Source: Benincasa hispida
Lineage: Eukaryota > Streptophyta > Magnoliopsida > Cucurbitales > Cucurbitaceae
Direction of reading: 5' to 3'
DNA: 64,000 nucleotides
Assembly (NCBI RefSeq): GCF_009727055.1
Contig: NC_052356.1
Span: forward strand, 5,697,842-5,761,841
Shown: piece after piece, positions 32,061-43,416 of the stretch
How positions within the stretch are numbered: the stretch's first letter is position 1
Layout: each line of letters opens with the position of its first letter
The notes under the pieces: generated by a model
Seen by the model: the letters and a program-made list of their open reading frames with translations, nothing else
Database searches by the model: none
What the model was told of the DNA's origin: nothing
Made by a program: the position numbers and the translations under genes

Positions 32061-33518
32061 TACTAGCTTCATTTCAAGTACGTCCTACTCTCGTAAAAGA
32101 TATTCTACGTGAACAATTAATGGATTCTGATCTTTAGAAGTTAACTGAAGAGGTAAGTAAAGGATTGAGGACGAACTATCAATTAAGAGCTGACAAAGTG
32201 CTACTAAAAGAAGGAAGGGTATGCGTACCTAATAACTTAGCACTTAAACAAGCTATTCTAGAAGAGGCACATAGTTCGACCTATGTTATGCATCCGGGCA
32301 GTACGAAGATGTACAGAACATTAAAGAGATTGTACTGGTGACCTGGTATGAAAAGAGAAATAGCGGAGTATGTTGACAGGTGTCTAATATGTCAACAAGT
32401 TAAACCGGACAGACATAGGCCAGCAGGATTACTTAATCCACTCCCAGTACCAGAGTGGAAATGGGAACATATTACAATGGATTTCCTGTTTGGATTACCT
32501 AGGACACTAGCGAGCTATGATGGTATATGGGTAATTGTGGATAGATTGATAGAAACAGCTAAGTTTTTACCTGTTAAAGTTACTTTTACCCTAGACTAAT
32601 TAGCTAAGCTATATGTTGATCGAGTTGTGAGTCAGTTTAGAGCTCTAGTTTCAATTGTATCAGATCGAGACTCTAGATTTACATCGAAGTTTTGGCCCAG
32701 TTTGCAAAAAGCTATGGGAACCAAGTTATATTTTAGTACCACTTTCTCATCCACAGACGAATGGTCAGTCGGAACGGACAATCCAGACATTAGAGGACAT
32801 GCTGAGAGCATGTATATTGTAATTCAAAGGTAGTTGGGATACGCATCTGTCATTGATCGAATTTGCATATAACAATAGTTACCATTCGAGTATCGGAATG
32901 GCACCATATGAGGCACTATACGGAAGGCCATGTAGGACTTCGATATGTTGGGATGAAGTCAGTGAAAGGAAATTACTAGGTTCAGAACTTGCGCAACGAA
33001 CATCAGACAATGTTAAGATTATAAGAGATAATCTTAAGATAACTCGAGATAGGCAAAAGAGTTATGCTGATAAACGGAGAAGAGAGTTGGAGTTTGAAGT
33101 TGGTGATAAAGTATTTCTTAAGTTATCTCCGTGGAAAGGAATATTTAGGTTTGGTAGGAAAGGGAAATTAAGCCCAAGATATATTGGACCTTACAAGATA
33201 ATAGAAAGAATTGGCCCAATGGCATATAGATTGGATTTACCTCCAGAGTTATCTCGTATTCATGATGTGTTCCATATGGCAATGCTTAGAAAGTATGTGC
33301 CAGATCCTACCCATGTGTTTCCTGAACAACTAGTACAGTTGAGAGAAAATTTGTCTTATGAAGAGGAACTAGTGGAGATCCTTGACAGAAAGGAACAGGT
33401 CTTAAGGAATAAGACAATCCCATTGGTAAAGGTACTATGGCAAAACCATAGCACAGAAGAAGCAATGTGGGAAGCCGAAGAGCAAATCAGAAACAAGTAT
33501 CCGCAGTTGTTTAATTGA
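32061..33518 (+). pseudogene. D1 integrase with C-terminal chromodomain
   Basis: The zinc finger shows a His pair around 32260-32290 and CLICQQVKPDRHRP. The core follows with HITMDFLFGLPRT (first Asp), IVDRLIETAKFLPV, SIVSDRDSRFTSKFW (second Asp), and a HPQTDGQSERT-like region that is out of frame near 32755. 32853-33518 is a long open frame: LIEFAYNNSYHSSIGMAPYE, GRPCRTSICWDEV, KLSPRYIGPYKIIERIGPMA (GPY motif), IHDVFHMAMLRKYVPD, then a chromodomain-like end, ILDRKEQVLRNKTIPLVKVL and WEAEEQIRNKYPQLF. This chromodomain places D in the Tekay/Del chromoviruses, which may favour heterochromatin. Several stops upstream inactivate it. Confidence 0.88.
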
Positions 33519-33555
33519 CAGACTTGTAGCAAAATTTCGAGGACGAAATTTTCAT

Positions 33556-33569
33556 AAGGGGGAGGTAAA
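33556..33569 (+). other. Polypurine tract of D
   Basis: AAGGGGGAGGTAAA lies directly before the LTR. The same tract (AAAGGGGAGGTAAA on the minus strand) precedes M's LTR. Confidence 0.8.
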
Positions 33570-34350
33570 TATGAACCCCGAATCCTAATTTCTCTACTTG
33601 AGTATGTTCCCTATTGAGATCAGTGTGATAAGTAGGTTGATGTGGAAAATAGTGTGGAATGGTAGAGAAAAGGGTGGAAATTAGAATAAAAGAGGAAATT
33701 TGAAAACTTGACTTTTGGGAAAAACTTGGAAAATTTAGCTAAGTATAAAAATTGTGTGTTGATGCGTTGGAAGGTTGTGTTGATGCGTTGGAAGGGTTGT
33801 TGGTGATGGCATGCGGCTGAAGGAAGAAACATGGAGGTGATGCATTGGAAGGCACAAGGGTAGGCAAGGCATGCGTTGGAAGGTAGCTCATGCGTCGAGT
33901 GGCCAACGCCTATGCAGCACGCCCATGCCAAGCAAGCCGTTCGATGATACCTAGTGAGCCATGCGTTGAGGATGAGCGGACACCCTATGCGTTGGTGATG
34001 GCTGGCTTTGCGATGGCTAAGTTGGGTTGCAATGGTCGTAAGTTAGCTTGCTATGCATTGATTATAGGCTATGCATTAAGTATGGACTATGCGTTGAATA
34101 TCCAATAGTTGGACGCATATAAAGGATGAGATCACCTAGAAAACGTCATCAAACCATGTGTCTTCTTGAGAGGAAACCTTAAGCCTTAAGAATTTGAGGT
34201 GGTTGCATCAGATTGGAAGCTCATACGTTGGCTACATGGGAGAAAGACACTTAGATTGTGCTGATCAAAAGGATGTGTTAGTAGTGTGAGGGAGAAACAC
34301 TTGGACATGCCACCAAGTAGGTGGTGTCGACTTTGGAGAAGGTTTGACGC

Positions 34351-34360
34351 CTATAAATAG
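34351..34360 (+). promoter_or_regulatory. TATA box in D LTR
   Basis: CTATAAATAG is followed by GGGCC, a strong plant TATA box about 780 bp into the LTR. It is the likely core promoter. Confidence 0.65.
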
Positions 34361-35198
34361 GGCCAGAAGACTTCATTTTCAGATCACAATTCAAAAATAC
34401 AGTAAAAAGAGTGGGAGAGTTGAGCAAACCTCGCGTTGAGAGCAAAATCCATGCATTGATCATAGAGCTTCAAAGAGGATGCATTGGACAGTGAAGTCTG
34501 GAAAACAGTATCAACTTGAGACGAGAAGATCTCCCAATTTACTCATGAGTTTGGAGTGATTTTAAAGCCACCTGATAGCTCTGGAAGTCTAGTTTTCAGG
34601 GTAGGGTTTCCGGATAAAAATCTCTAAGGGATCGGGTTGAAACTGAGAAGAAGACAGAAGGGTCAGGCTGTCGAATAAGCTTGAGCCAGTCTTGAATATT
34701 TTGAGATTTCGGCCAAACCACGAGGATTTCTGAGCTCAAATTTTAGTGTAAGCTTCCGGAGATATGTTAGAACATTTTTGTAGAAGGAAGTATCTCAAAA
34801 TAAGGTTTATAACTATGAGTAATCTAAGCTGTAAATTGAATCTGGATTCTAGGGGTGAAAAAGGGAGCCCGAGGTAGAAAAGGAACTACTAGAGTGAAAA
34901 GTTCCTAAGCGATCGAGGTGAGTGACTAAAAATTTTTGACTAAAATGTTTGATTTACAATGTTTTATAGAAAGCATGTTTTAAAGAAGATTATTCTCATG
35001 CCAGCTAGTTTTACAAAGTGATTTCCAAGCAAACCATGAGTTATGTTTTAAACGCATGCATGTATGGGAAATTTGTTGAAAAGCTATTTATATGTGTTAA
35101 ATATACCCAGCATGCGTTAGTATCTTTAAAGCTATGTTTTTATATGTGTTATACTTTACATGCTTTAAAAAAAGTCATTGATGACTAGTTTTACTTAA

Positions 35199-35385
35199 AA
35201 CGTGATACCGAACATTTGAGAAGGTATCCGTGCAACTAGATACTGAAGGACATTTGAGAAGGTGTCTATTGGTACTAAAGTACATTTGAGAAGGTACCAA
35301 ACCAACCAGATACTGAAGGATGTTTGAGAAGGTATCCTAGTAGCTCGATACTAAAGGACATTTGAGAAGGTATCTGAGTAGAAGT
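35199..35385 (+). repeat. 38-bp tandem repeat in D LTR (about five copies)
   Basis: The words GATACTGAAGGACATTTG and AGAAGGTATC recur. CATTTGAGAAGG or close variants start at 35212, 35251, 35283, 35321 and 35359 (spacing 39, 32, 38, 38). Confidence 0.85.
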
Positions 35386-36094
35386 ACCTAAGGTATGATG
35401 GTACTTAGTATGGCCACGTGCACGTAGGTTGTTAGAGTCAGAGATTGAGAAAAAGGGTTCTCTCTTGACTAACAGTTGGTGTTGGGATTGTTTTTACCCA
35501 CAGTGGGGTTATTCTCAACTGAGAAACAGTTTTACTATTTTATGATTAAAATAGCTTTATATGCTTTATGCTTGGAAAATTTTTATACTGCAGTACAAGT
35601 ATTGTAGAAGCTTATATTTTAGTTTGAACTCTTTATTGATATTTTGCATGAGAATCAATTATCTTTCTTAAGTCACTCACTGGGCTAGCAAGCTCACCCC
35701 GTTTTCAAATGTTTTCCTTCCCCCCCTCCCCTCCATAGGTAGTGGTCAAATCCTCAGAAGATAAGCTCTACATCTGCTCTGCCACTAAAGGATAAAGATA
35801 TTGTAACCCGGCTGTTAGGTGGTTACTATAACTATTGTACACATGTTACTGTTGTTCATATAGGGAATAGGGTTTTGGGCTTTGGGACTTATGAATCTAA
35901 TGTTGTAATGTTATGTTTCTGAATTAATAAATTTTTGGCCTAAAGACATTCTGCTGTGTAAAAATTATATATTGGTATCAGAGTTATTCCGCAATAGTTA
36001 GTAGGCAGTAAGTGTCAACAAAAGGGTTGATAACTGCTGTTAGTCACGCCCTTTCCTAGGCTAAGAGGGTGGTCTGGGGCGGGGTGTGACAGCT

Positions 36095-36105
36095 TGGCAT
36101 TAGAG
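36095..36105 (+). other. Primer binding site of D (degenerate tRNA-Met type)
   Basis: TGGCATTAGAG is TGGTATCAGAG with two changes, four bases after the LTR end. Confidence 0.6.
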
Positions 36106-36283
36106 AAAAGGTATACGTAAAACCTGGGAGAAAGTTGAGTATAATGTTGGATTGATACCAGCTAGTTTGGGTTTATGCTAGCTTAGTATTAGAGCATAAG
36201 ATTTTGGGTGAAAGAGAGAGTTCACGCATTAGATTAAGTCTCCCAAGTAAGTCTCTAACATGTGTACTTGATAATTAGGCAAG

Positions 36284-37520
36284 ATGCAGAGAAGAAGTGG
36301 CAGGCTGAGCAGGCAGACTGAGGAGAGGAATGTTGACCCTACCAGCGGAGGTCTTGAAGCTAGATAGGACCCAGATCCAAAGGGGAAAAGAGTTAGAGAC
36401 TCAGTAGAACAGGAAGCAACTTCTGCGAACGAGTCGAGTACACCATGGGTAGATGTAGATCCCTAGATGGAGGATCGAGTGTTTGATAGAATCACTCAGA
36501 GATTGGCGGCGAGTGTAGGATCGATTTAGACCGATCCAGAAAAGAAATTCGGCGTCGAGAGGCTGAAAGCTTTAGAAGCCACGACGTTCGATGGAGCCAC
36601 AGATCCAGTAGATGCTGAGGTCTGGTTGGACTTGACTAAGAAATGTTTTAAGGTTATGAGGTACCCTGAGGATCGTAAGGTCGAGTTAGTGGCATTCTTG
36701 CTGCCGAAAGGGGCTGAGAAGTGGTGGAAAGTGATAGAGGCCAGAAGGAATAGTTCGGAAACTATGACTTGGTCTGAGTTTAGACAGATATTCGAGGATA
36801 AATACTACCCTAATGCTTTTAAAGAAGAGAAGAAGGAAGAATTCCTTAGGCTAACTCAGAGAGTGATGATGGTTGCTGAGTATGAGCAAAGATTTACTAA
36901 GTTATCTCAATATGCCCTTCCGATCATCGCAGAAGAGAAGAAGAGGTGTAGGAGATTTGAGAATGGCCTGAGAAGAAAGATACGTACACTCGTTACCTCT
37001 ACATCCAATTGGGTGAATTTCACTCAGTTATTGAGACCGCTATCCGAGTAGAGCAGAGTGTAGCAAGGGAAGATATACTCCAGCCAGGTGAAGGACAGTT
37101 TAAGATGCCTAGAGAAACAAGAAGTAAGAGATTTAGATCCCCGTTCTCTGAACAGTTGGGTATGAGGAGTTTTGTAAGTACAAGCCAATAAGGTTTGAGT
37201 CGAAAGAGGTCAAGACCTGCAGTTGGACCGAGTGGTAGATCGGTATCAGGTCGTGCTAGCGAGTCAGTAGCTAGTACAGGGAGGAAACCATTTTATGTAA
37301 ACTGTGGTAGGCCCCATACAGGAGTATGTTATGGCAATAGGAATGTGTGCTTCCAGTGCGGACAAGCGGGGCATTTCAAGAGAGATTGTCCTCAGCTAGG
37401 TCATGGAGCACAGAGTGAGCAAAGAGAAGTTACCCAGATTGTAGACCAATCTAGAGCAACCAAAACTAGAGGTGAGGGATCCGATGCAACTAAGAAGAGA
37501 GGGGTAGCTGGACGACCCTA
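36284..37520 (+). pseudogene. D2 gag
   Basis: The reading begins MQRRSGRLSRQTEERNVDP about 190 bases after the LTR and meets stops at about 36364, 36463 and 36526. The capsid region follows: FKVMRYPEDRKVELVAFLLP, GAEKWWKVIEARR, WSEFRQIFEDKYYPNAFKEE and FTKLSQYALPIIAEEKKRC (36626-37051). A frame change leads to 37009-37191, and 37195-37520 carries an intact zinc knuckle, CFQCGQAGHFKRDC. The domain order capsid then CCHC matches chromovirus Gag. It is one of two zinc knuckles in the window with full CX2CX4HX4C spacing (the other is in C). Confidence 0.88.
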
Positions 37521-37557
37521 ACAGCAATAGCAGCAGCAGTAGGGTAGAGTATACGCT

Positions 37558-37941
37558 ATGACACACCAGGAAGCAGAAGAGGCTCTAAATGTCGTAACTG
37601 GTACGATAAGTTTATGTAATCAATTCGCTTATGCATTATTTGATCCTGGTGCTATGCACTCATTCATATCTAGCATATGTGCATTATATATAGATAGAGT
37701 GCCTGAGCGTATGAATGAGGATTTATTTATCTCTACGCCTGTAGGAGATACTCTAGTTGTACATGAGTATTACAGGAATTGTGAAGTAATTCTTGGAAAT
37801 CAGATTTTAGGGGTTGACTTGATTCCATTAGAATTACTAGAGTTTGATGCTATCTTAGGTATGGATTTTCTAAGTAAACACTATGCCACTATGGATTGTT
37901 TTAAGAGAGAAATAGTGTTTAGGAAACCAGGTGAAAAATAG
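37558..37941 (+). pseudogene. D2 aspartic protease
   Basis: This is the retroviral-type protease that processes Gag-Pol. The open stretch of 127 codons contains ALFDPGAMHSFISS, where the active-site triad position reads D-P-G instead of the common D-S-G or D-T-G. LVVHEYYRNCEVILG, LIPLELLEFDAILGMDFL and KREIVFRKPGEK follow. It is preceded by a short run with stops after gag and ends at a TAG before the RT linker. The conserved ILGMDFL box confirms the identity. Whether D-P-G is tolerated is not something the sequence can show. Confidence 0.85.
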
Positions 37942-37992
37942 ATAACCCTGGTAGGAAGTAAAAGAATACTTCCAGGAAGTTTAATATCAGTA

Positions 37993-39603
37993 GTGAAGGC
38001 TAGGAAGCTGCTGATTAAGGGATGTGAAGCCTATTTAGCCTATGTAACAGTTTCACAGGATAAGAAACTGAGACCTGAGGATGTATCTGTAGTACAAGAA
38101 TTCTTAGATATGTTCCTTGAAGAGTTACTAGGCTTACCACCTAACAGGGAAATAGAGTTTACTATTGAGTTAGTTTCGGGTACAACACCTATATCCAAGG
38201 CACCATATAGGATGGCACCAACGAAACTGAAGGAGTTAAAAGTTTAGTTACAGGATAAGGGGTACATTAGACCCAGTGTGTCGCCTTGGGGAGCGCCAGT
38301 CTTGTTTGTTAAGAAGAAAGACGGTACTCTTAGATTATACATAGACTATAGACAGTTGAATAAGGTGACCATTAAGAATAAATACCCATTGCCTCGTATA
38401 GATGATCTCTTTGATTAGTTAAAGGGAGCCACAGTGTTCTCTAAGATAGATTTGAGATCAGGTTATCACCAGTTGAAGGTGAAAGACACAGATGTTCCAA
38501 ATACTGCATTTAGAATGAGGTATGGACATTATGAGTTCCTAGTAATGCTGTTTGGATTGACAAATGCTCCTTGCGGTATTTATGGATTTGATGAATAAGA
38601 TATTTCATCTTTATCTGGATCAGTTTGTGATAGTTTTCATAGACGATATACTAGTATATTCTAGTAGTGTATAGAAGCACAAAGAACATCTAAGGATGGT
38701 GTTGCAGATGCTAAGGGAAAAGAAGTTATATGCCAAATTTAGTAAGTGTGATTTTTGGTTAAACCAAGTCGTATTTATTGGGCATATAGTTTCAGCTGAT
38801 GGAGTTAGTGTTGATTCCCAAAAGATAGAAGCAATGGCAATTGGGAACGACCCTTGAAAGTAACAGAAGTACGCAGTTTTCTGGGTTTAGCAGGTTATTA
38901 TAGGAGATTCGTGGAGGGATTTTCTAAGATAGCTCTACCATTGACAAACCTGACCAGAAAAGATGCGAAGTTTGAATGGTCGCCAGAATGCGAGCACAGT
39001 TTTCAGGTGTTGAAACAAAGGTTAGTGTAAGCACCAGTATTAACTTTACCTACACCAGGTAAAGAGTTTGAGGTTTATTGTGATGCATCCCGATGTGGGT
39101 TAGGATGTGTGCTGATGCAGGAGGGAAAGGTAGTAGCTTATGCTTCTCGACAGTTAAAGAAGCATGAATGTAACTACCCTACACACGATTTGGAGTTAGC
39201 AGCAGTTGTGTTAGCTCTAAAGTTGTGGAGACATTACCTGTTTGGTGAGCGTTGCCATATATTTACGGATCATAAGAGTCTGAAGTATATTTTTGATAAG
39301 AAGGAACTGAACTTGAGACAGAGAGACAGATAAGATGGCTCGAGTTGATCAAAGATTATGACTGTACAATTGACTATCACCCAGGTAAAGCAAATGTGGT
39401 AGCTGATGCTCTAAGTCGAAAAACCAGATCAACTAAAGCTAGTATCAATTTAGTGAAGGGTACACTGATTAATGAGTTGTATAATGCTAGGGCAGCATTA
39501 TGAATCGGTTAAACAGGAGGGTTACTAGCTTCATTTCAAGTGCATCCTACTCTCGTAGAAGATATTCTACGTTATCAATTAAAGGATTCTGATCTTCAGA
39601 AGT
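37993..39603 (+). pseudogene. D2 reverse transcriptase and RNase H (3' truncated)
   Basis: This is the same region as D1, starting earlier: KARKLLIKGCEAYLAYV, then [24 protein letters not shown] at 38245 and a TAG at 38416 both replace the CAG Gln codons seen in D1. A short deletion removes codons before [16 protein letters not shown] is present (about 38635), followed by a frame change near 38840. The shared TAA lies at 39028. RNase H (39040-39420) keeps [36 protein letters not shown] and [14 protein letters not shown], then an 8-bp duplication (GAGAGACA region at 39318) breaks the frame. Homology to D1 stops at 39603, where B leader sequence resumes. Confidence 0.88.
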
Positions 39604-40670
39604 GCGTCCTCACACCGCTCACGCATGCTCATAAAACCGGTTTAACCTAACTTAGACGCTGGCTCGATTTCCAGGTAGTAGGTGTTCCGTGAACCGTCAA
39701 CTTAAAAACCTTCAACCTTAGTCATTTTATCTGACTTTTTGCCAAGATCTTGCCGGGTGAGTTTTCTTGTAACTTCGGTTTTACAAGATATCGACCTATT
39801 TTCTATGAAATATGGGATTGCTCAATGGTTAACCTTAAATGAGCATGCATTTTATCTTTGTTATAGATTTTAGAAGTCTAGGTTATTTTATAACAATTAT
39901 AACCCTAGAGCATTCATCTATAACATGCTTCCTTCAATCAAACATGCTTTAATATAACACTTATATTAAAACTGAGCATGCATAGTATATATTTTATAAC
40001 ACTTATAAGATATAACAAATGCATGTCACATGCTTTTCCTATGGTGGGGTTTTAAAATTATATGGCATACTATATGCACACATAATCAAACAACATTATA
40101 CATCACATGCATAATAGGTAAACAACACTGAAAGACTGTGACGATTTTGTTATATAAAAACAACAAATAACTATTTTATCTTACAATATTCAGCAACCAG
40201 CTTCCTGAAATCGGCTTCAAACACTTTGAACCATCTTAAACCGGCCTTAAAACTCTCGAACCGGCCGAAAAACTCCCGAACCGACCCAAAAACACCAAAA
40301 ACCAAGTTGAACCGGTCAAACCGGCTCAACCAGGTCAAACAGACCTGTCTAGACCATCAGGTCTGGGAGCTCTTCTCGGGTTTGGAGACTAAAATCGGGT
40401 CTGTAAACAAATTTTCTCCATTTTTGCTGCTGTTTTCTCTCCCGAAATCAAGAAATTACAGCCTAATTTCAACTCTAATGACTTCAACAAATTTACAGAC
40501 CCTTTTTTACACATTAATGCTCATAAACATGTGAGCAATTATAAATTTCCACAAGAAATTTAGAGAAAAACAATGCCAAAATCATAATAAATCCACTTTA
40601 GTCCACATTTCATTCAACACTTGAATAGATAGAAAAAAACACCCACCGAAAGCAATTAAGCGTAATTATA
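39604..40670 (-). other. Element B leader (non-coding)
   Basis: This is leader next to the primer site. It contains TATAACACTTATA-type dyads centred near 39895, 39959 and 40001 (the reverse complement of the F/H motif) and a CCGGTT/GAACCG-rich block at 40225-40350. The first bases (39625-39730) resemble E's leader at 14105-14210 (CATGCTCATAAAACCGG, GGTGTTCNGTRAACCGTC). No gag frame is present. Confidence 0.65.
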
Positions 40671-40686
40671 GCATGCTCTGATACCA
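40671..40686 (-). other. Primer binding site, initiator tRNA-Met, element B
   Basis: The minus strand reads TGGTATCAGAGCATGC. The first 12 bases match the complement of the 3' end of initiator tRNA-Met, the usual primer of plant copia elements. It lies two bases from the LTR end. Confidence 0.9.
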
Positions 40687-40688
40687 CA

Positions 40689-42683
40689 TGATGGAACACG
40701 AGACATACACAACAGAATTAGGATCTAATTACACTCTAATTGCTTTTAATTTAAAGGAAAAATTGCATGCAATTGAAGGAAAAAATAGTAATTAACTTAC
40801 CTTTGAAGCTCCCAAAAAACTGCTTTTCCTCGCTGAATCTTGACCCAAACTCTTTCGGACCACCACTAGAGTTGAACTACTATCCTCTAGACTCAGAACC
40901 GGGTTGTGGGACCCGGTGGATGAAGAAAACCGAGAGAGAGAAAGAGATGAAAAAATAAGATGGAATTTTGGTTTTGGGTTTTCCTCTTTTTTAGCCCAAT
41001 TTTAGAAAACAATTTGGCAAAATTGGCAAAACTTTTTTCATTCAAAATGAAAGCCCATTTTATAGAAAAAAAACTATGCAACAATTGTATGAACCAAATC
41101 CATAAAAACCTAACACCTATAATCCACTATCTTAGTGGACTTAATGTCTCCATTATAAGCCAACACCTAGCCCACTATTTTGTTAGTAGAATTATCCAAC
41201 AAAAGTTTGGATTTTCCCACTAACTATAGTCAAAGGGCAAAATAGTCATTTGATCAAAGTCAAACCTTGACCAAAAAGTCAACATTTTGACTTTTTATGA
41301 TTTTTTNGTCAAACCTTGACCAAAAAGTCAACATTTTGACTTTTTATGATTTTTTCCGTGTTGACTAATTTTGACCTCCTGAGCATGAATCCACATTCAT
41401 TTTTCTCGAAATTCAAATCATATTTGAATATAAGGTCGGTCAAAGTTTGACTTTTCAAAGTCAAAAGTCAACTCTTTGACTTTTTACATCTTTGACCATT
41501 TCCATTATTTTCGGGCTTCCGAATATGAACATATTCATATTCTTGATATTTAAATTACATTTAAATATTAAACTTGTATCTCTAAACTGAAAAACCCAAC
41601 CACTATATCACATATACTTGTCGGTTTCTCTCTCTTCACCTAATTCGAACAATTCGAATTATTCTATCATACTTTCTAACTTTATTCCCTATGAGCTAGT
41701 AGGGGAACCTAATGGACCTATAGATCATGGGCTCCAACGATTCGAGATTAGCTAGTTAATCTCTTTAGACGGAGCTAATCAACATTCGTTAACTAACGAG
41801 TCATTCCACTATAGTCCCATAGTTGCACTCCCCTCACTATAGATATATTTGTGTCCATTTGATATAAGCATGATTAGTAAGCTAATCCTTCATAGGTTGT
41901 TCGTAATCTCGGCTGGGTCATAAAAATCGTTTTACCCCCAAGACTACATCTTGTTCCTTAAGTTCCACTGATCCTCTAATGAACAATTGGTTTAAGGTCC
42001 AAACCTATAAACCGAATCCCTCTCGGGCCAAAGAGAGGGTGGGGCACCTTGTTCAAGATCTGGATTCAGTACTAAAGGAAACAACCTATCTACTATCCCT
42101 ATAACGGGTAGGTGTGAATTCCATCTTGCACCCTATATTCCCAGCTATCCACCCGATCTTATCCCTGAAATGGGAGGCTTATTGGGCCAGCGATATTGAG
42201 CTGCCCTCACCTATGCAGATCTAAGGATAATTCCGAGTGAATAGGAGTTCATAGTTAGCTCAGAATTAAAATTATGTTACTTAGGTCATCAATTAACGAA
42301 ATAGTCAGTTTTATACATAAAACGGCATTTAGAACGTAAAAAGTGACTATTTGATGGTTCAATCTTTTGTAAACTCTTTACATAGGATGCTCCCACTCAC
42401 ATATCTCTATATGAACAATTCAGGATCACATCGTTTGTACTAACTACAAAGTGGGCCTTATCCATAATGTCCCCTTTATTCATATACTATAGACCATTTT
42501 GACTATATATTTGAACTTGATCCATATTTATGTCACTACATAAAGTTCAAACTACATTAAATAGCCCCAGGTCCTTAGTTTATTGGATTCAAGATTACAA
42601 TTTCAATAACAACTTTATCGAAAAACAAAACAGAATATGTTTATTAATTTACAAACTACGAGTTTTAGGACATAAATCCAGCA
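40689..42683 (-). repeat. 5' LTR of element B
   Basis: The LTR is 1995 bp and is followed on the right by the target duplication CTTTT. It aligns with 25826-27790 throughout, apart from small indels and the 49-bp artefact around the N. Confidence 0.93.
41259..41355. other. Assembly gap: single N between two identical 48-bp copies
   Basis: 41259-41306 and 41308-41355 are identical; 41307 is N. The partner LTR has this segment once (around 26390-26445). This is an unmerged contig overlap, not a duplication in the plant. Confidence 0.93.
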
Positions 42684-42688
42684 CTTTT

Positions 42689-43416
42689 GACCTCATGATT
42701 CGATATTTCAGCTTGTCCATTCATTTGAGGGTGGTGCGGAGTGGCAACCCGATGGTGAATCCATACTTCCTCATGAGCGCCTTGATGGTCCGATTGCAAA
42801 AATGAGTACCTTGATTATTAATTATAGCTCGAGGTATGCCAAACCTAGAAAATATGTTGGCTCTTAAGAAACCAGTAATAAGGAAATTCACCATGTCAGC
42901 ATACCATGGAGTTGGTGTGGCAATCTGGAATAAGAACTCGTCTGGAAAATCCTCTCGTATGGGCACAGGGTCCTCTTCTTGTACTATCCTGCTCAAATGA
43001 TCAGCTACTAAGTTTTCTGCTTCCTTCTTGTCCTTGATAGTCAAATTGAATTCCTGAAGGAAGAGCATCCAACATAGAAGTCAGGTCTTTGACTCGTTCT
43101 TGGTCATCAGATACCTGAGAGCAGAGTGATCAATAAAGATAGTAATAGGAAAACCAAGAATGTAATAACAGAATTTATCTAAAGCAAAAACAATAGCCAT
43201 AAATTCTTTCTCAGTCATGGTGTAATTAATTTGGGTAGGATTTAGGGTTGTTGACGCAAAGCATATGATGTGACTCTTCTTGTCGATCCTTTATCCCAGT
43301 ACCACTCCCACTGCTAAATTGCTAGCATCGCACATGATCTCGAACGATATGTCCCATCTTGGAGGTTGTAAAATCGAGGTAGTGGTCAGCTTCTCCTTCA
43401 AAGTGTCAAAGGCCTC
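42689..43416 (-). pseudogene. Element C RNase H fused to truncated integrase core
   Basis: The same frame as RT continues after a TAG (43417). RNase H motifs are FEIMCDASNLAVGVVLG (Asp), INYTMTEKEFMAIVFALDKF (Glu) and IFIDHSALRYLMTKN (Asp). ENLVADHLSRI and a WYADMVNFLITG block follow. The text then jumps directly to the integrase core (ANIFSRFGIPRAIINNQGTH, where Asn-Asn-Gln replaces SDxG), CNRTIKALMRKYG and a HPQMNGQAEISN motif. The whole HHCC finger and the first catalytic Asp are missing, an internal deletion of roughly 200 codons. Element B's insertion site (42684) lies just after the NGQAEISN motif. Confidence 0.85.

Larger units (their letters stand above)
33570..36091 (+). repeat. LTR of segment D
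   Basis: It runs from TATGAACCCC (degenerate TG start) to GGGTGTGACA, about 2520 bp. Homologues on the minus strand are L (50294-52755) and part of M (53795-54784). It contains a run of ATGCGTTG-type words (33760-34480), a TATA box and a 38-bp tandem repeat. Confidence 0.88.
30606..39603 (+). mobile_element. Segment D: Tekay/Del-like gypsy chromovirus in pol-LTR-gag-pol order
   Basis: The plus strand carries, in order, RT, RNase H, integrase with chromodomain (D1, 30606-33518), one LTR (33570-36091), then gag, protease, RT and RNase H (D2, 36284-39603). Both outer ends stop inside pol; there are no outer LTRs and no target duplication. D1 30606 to about 32110 and D2 38072-39603 are the same part of pol and closely similar, sharing a TAA at the same codon (31576 and 39028). 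This fits two elements sharing one LTR after recombination, with both ends deleted. A mis-join is also possible. Confidence 0.85.
25826..42683 (-). mobile_element. Element B: Ty1/copia retrotransposon carrying segment D
   Basis: The LTRs at 25826-27790 and 40689-42683 are flanked by a perfect 5-bp target duplication CTTTT (25821-25825 and 42684-42688) in element C's integrase. On the minus strand it has a tRNA-iMet primer site, part of the leader, integrase, RT and RNase H. Gag, protease and part of the leader are missing. In their place is the gypsy segment D (30606-39603, plus strand), without target duplication. Confidence 0.93.
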
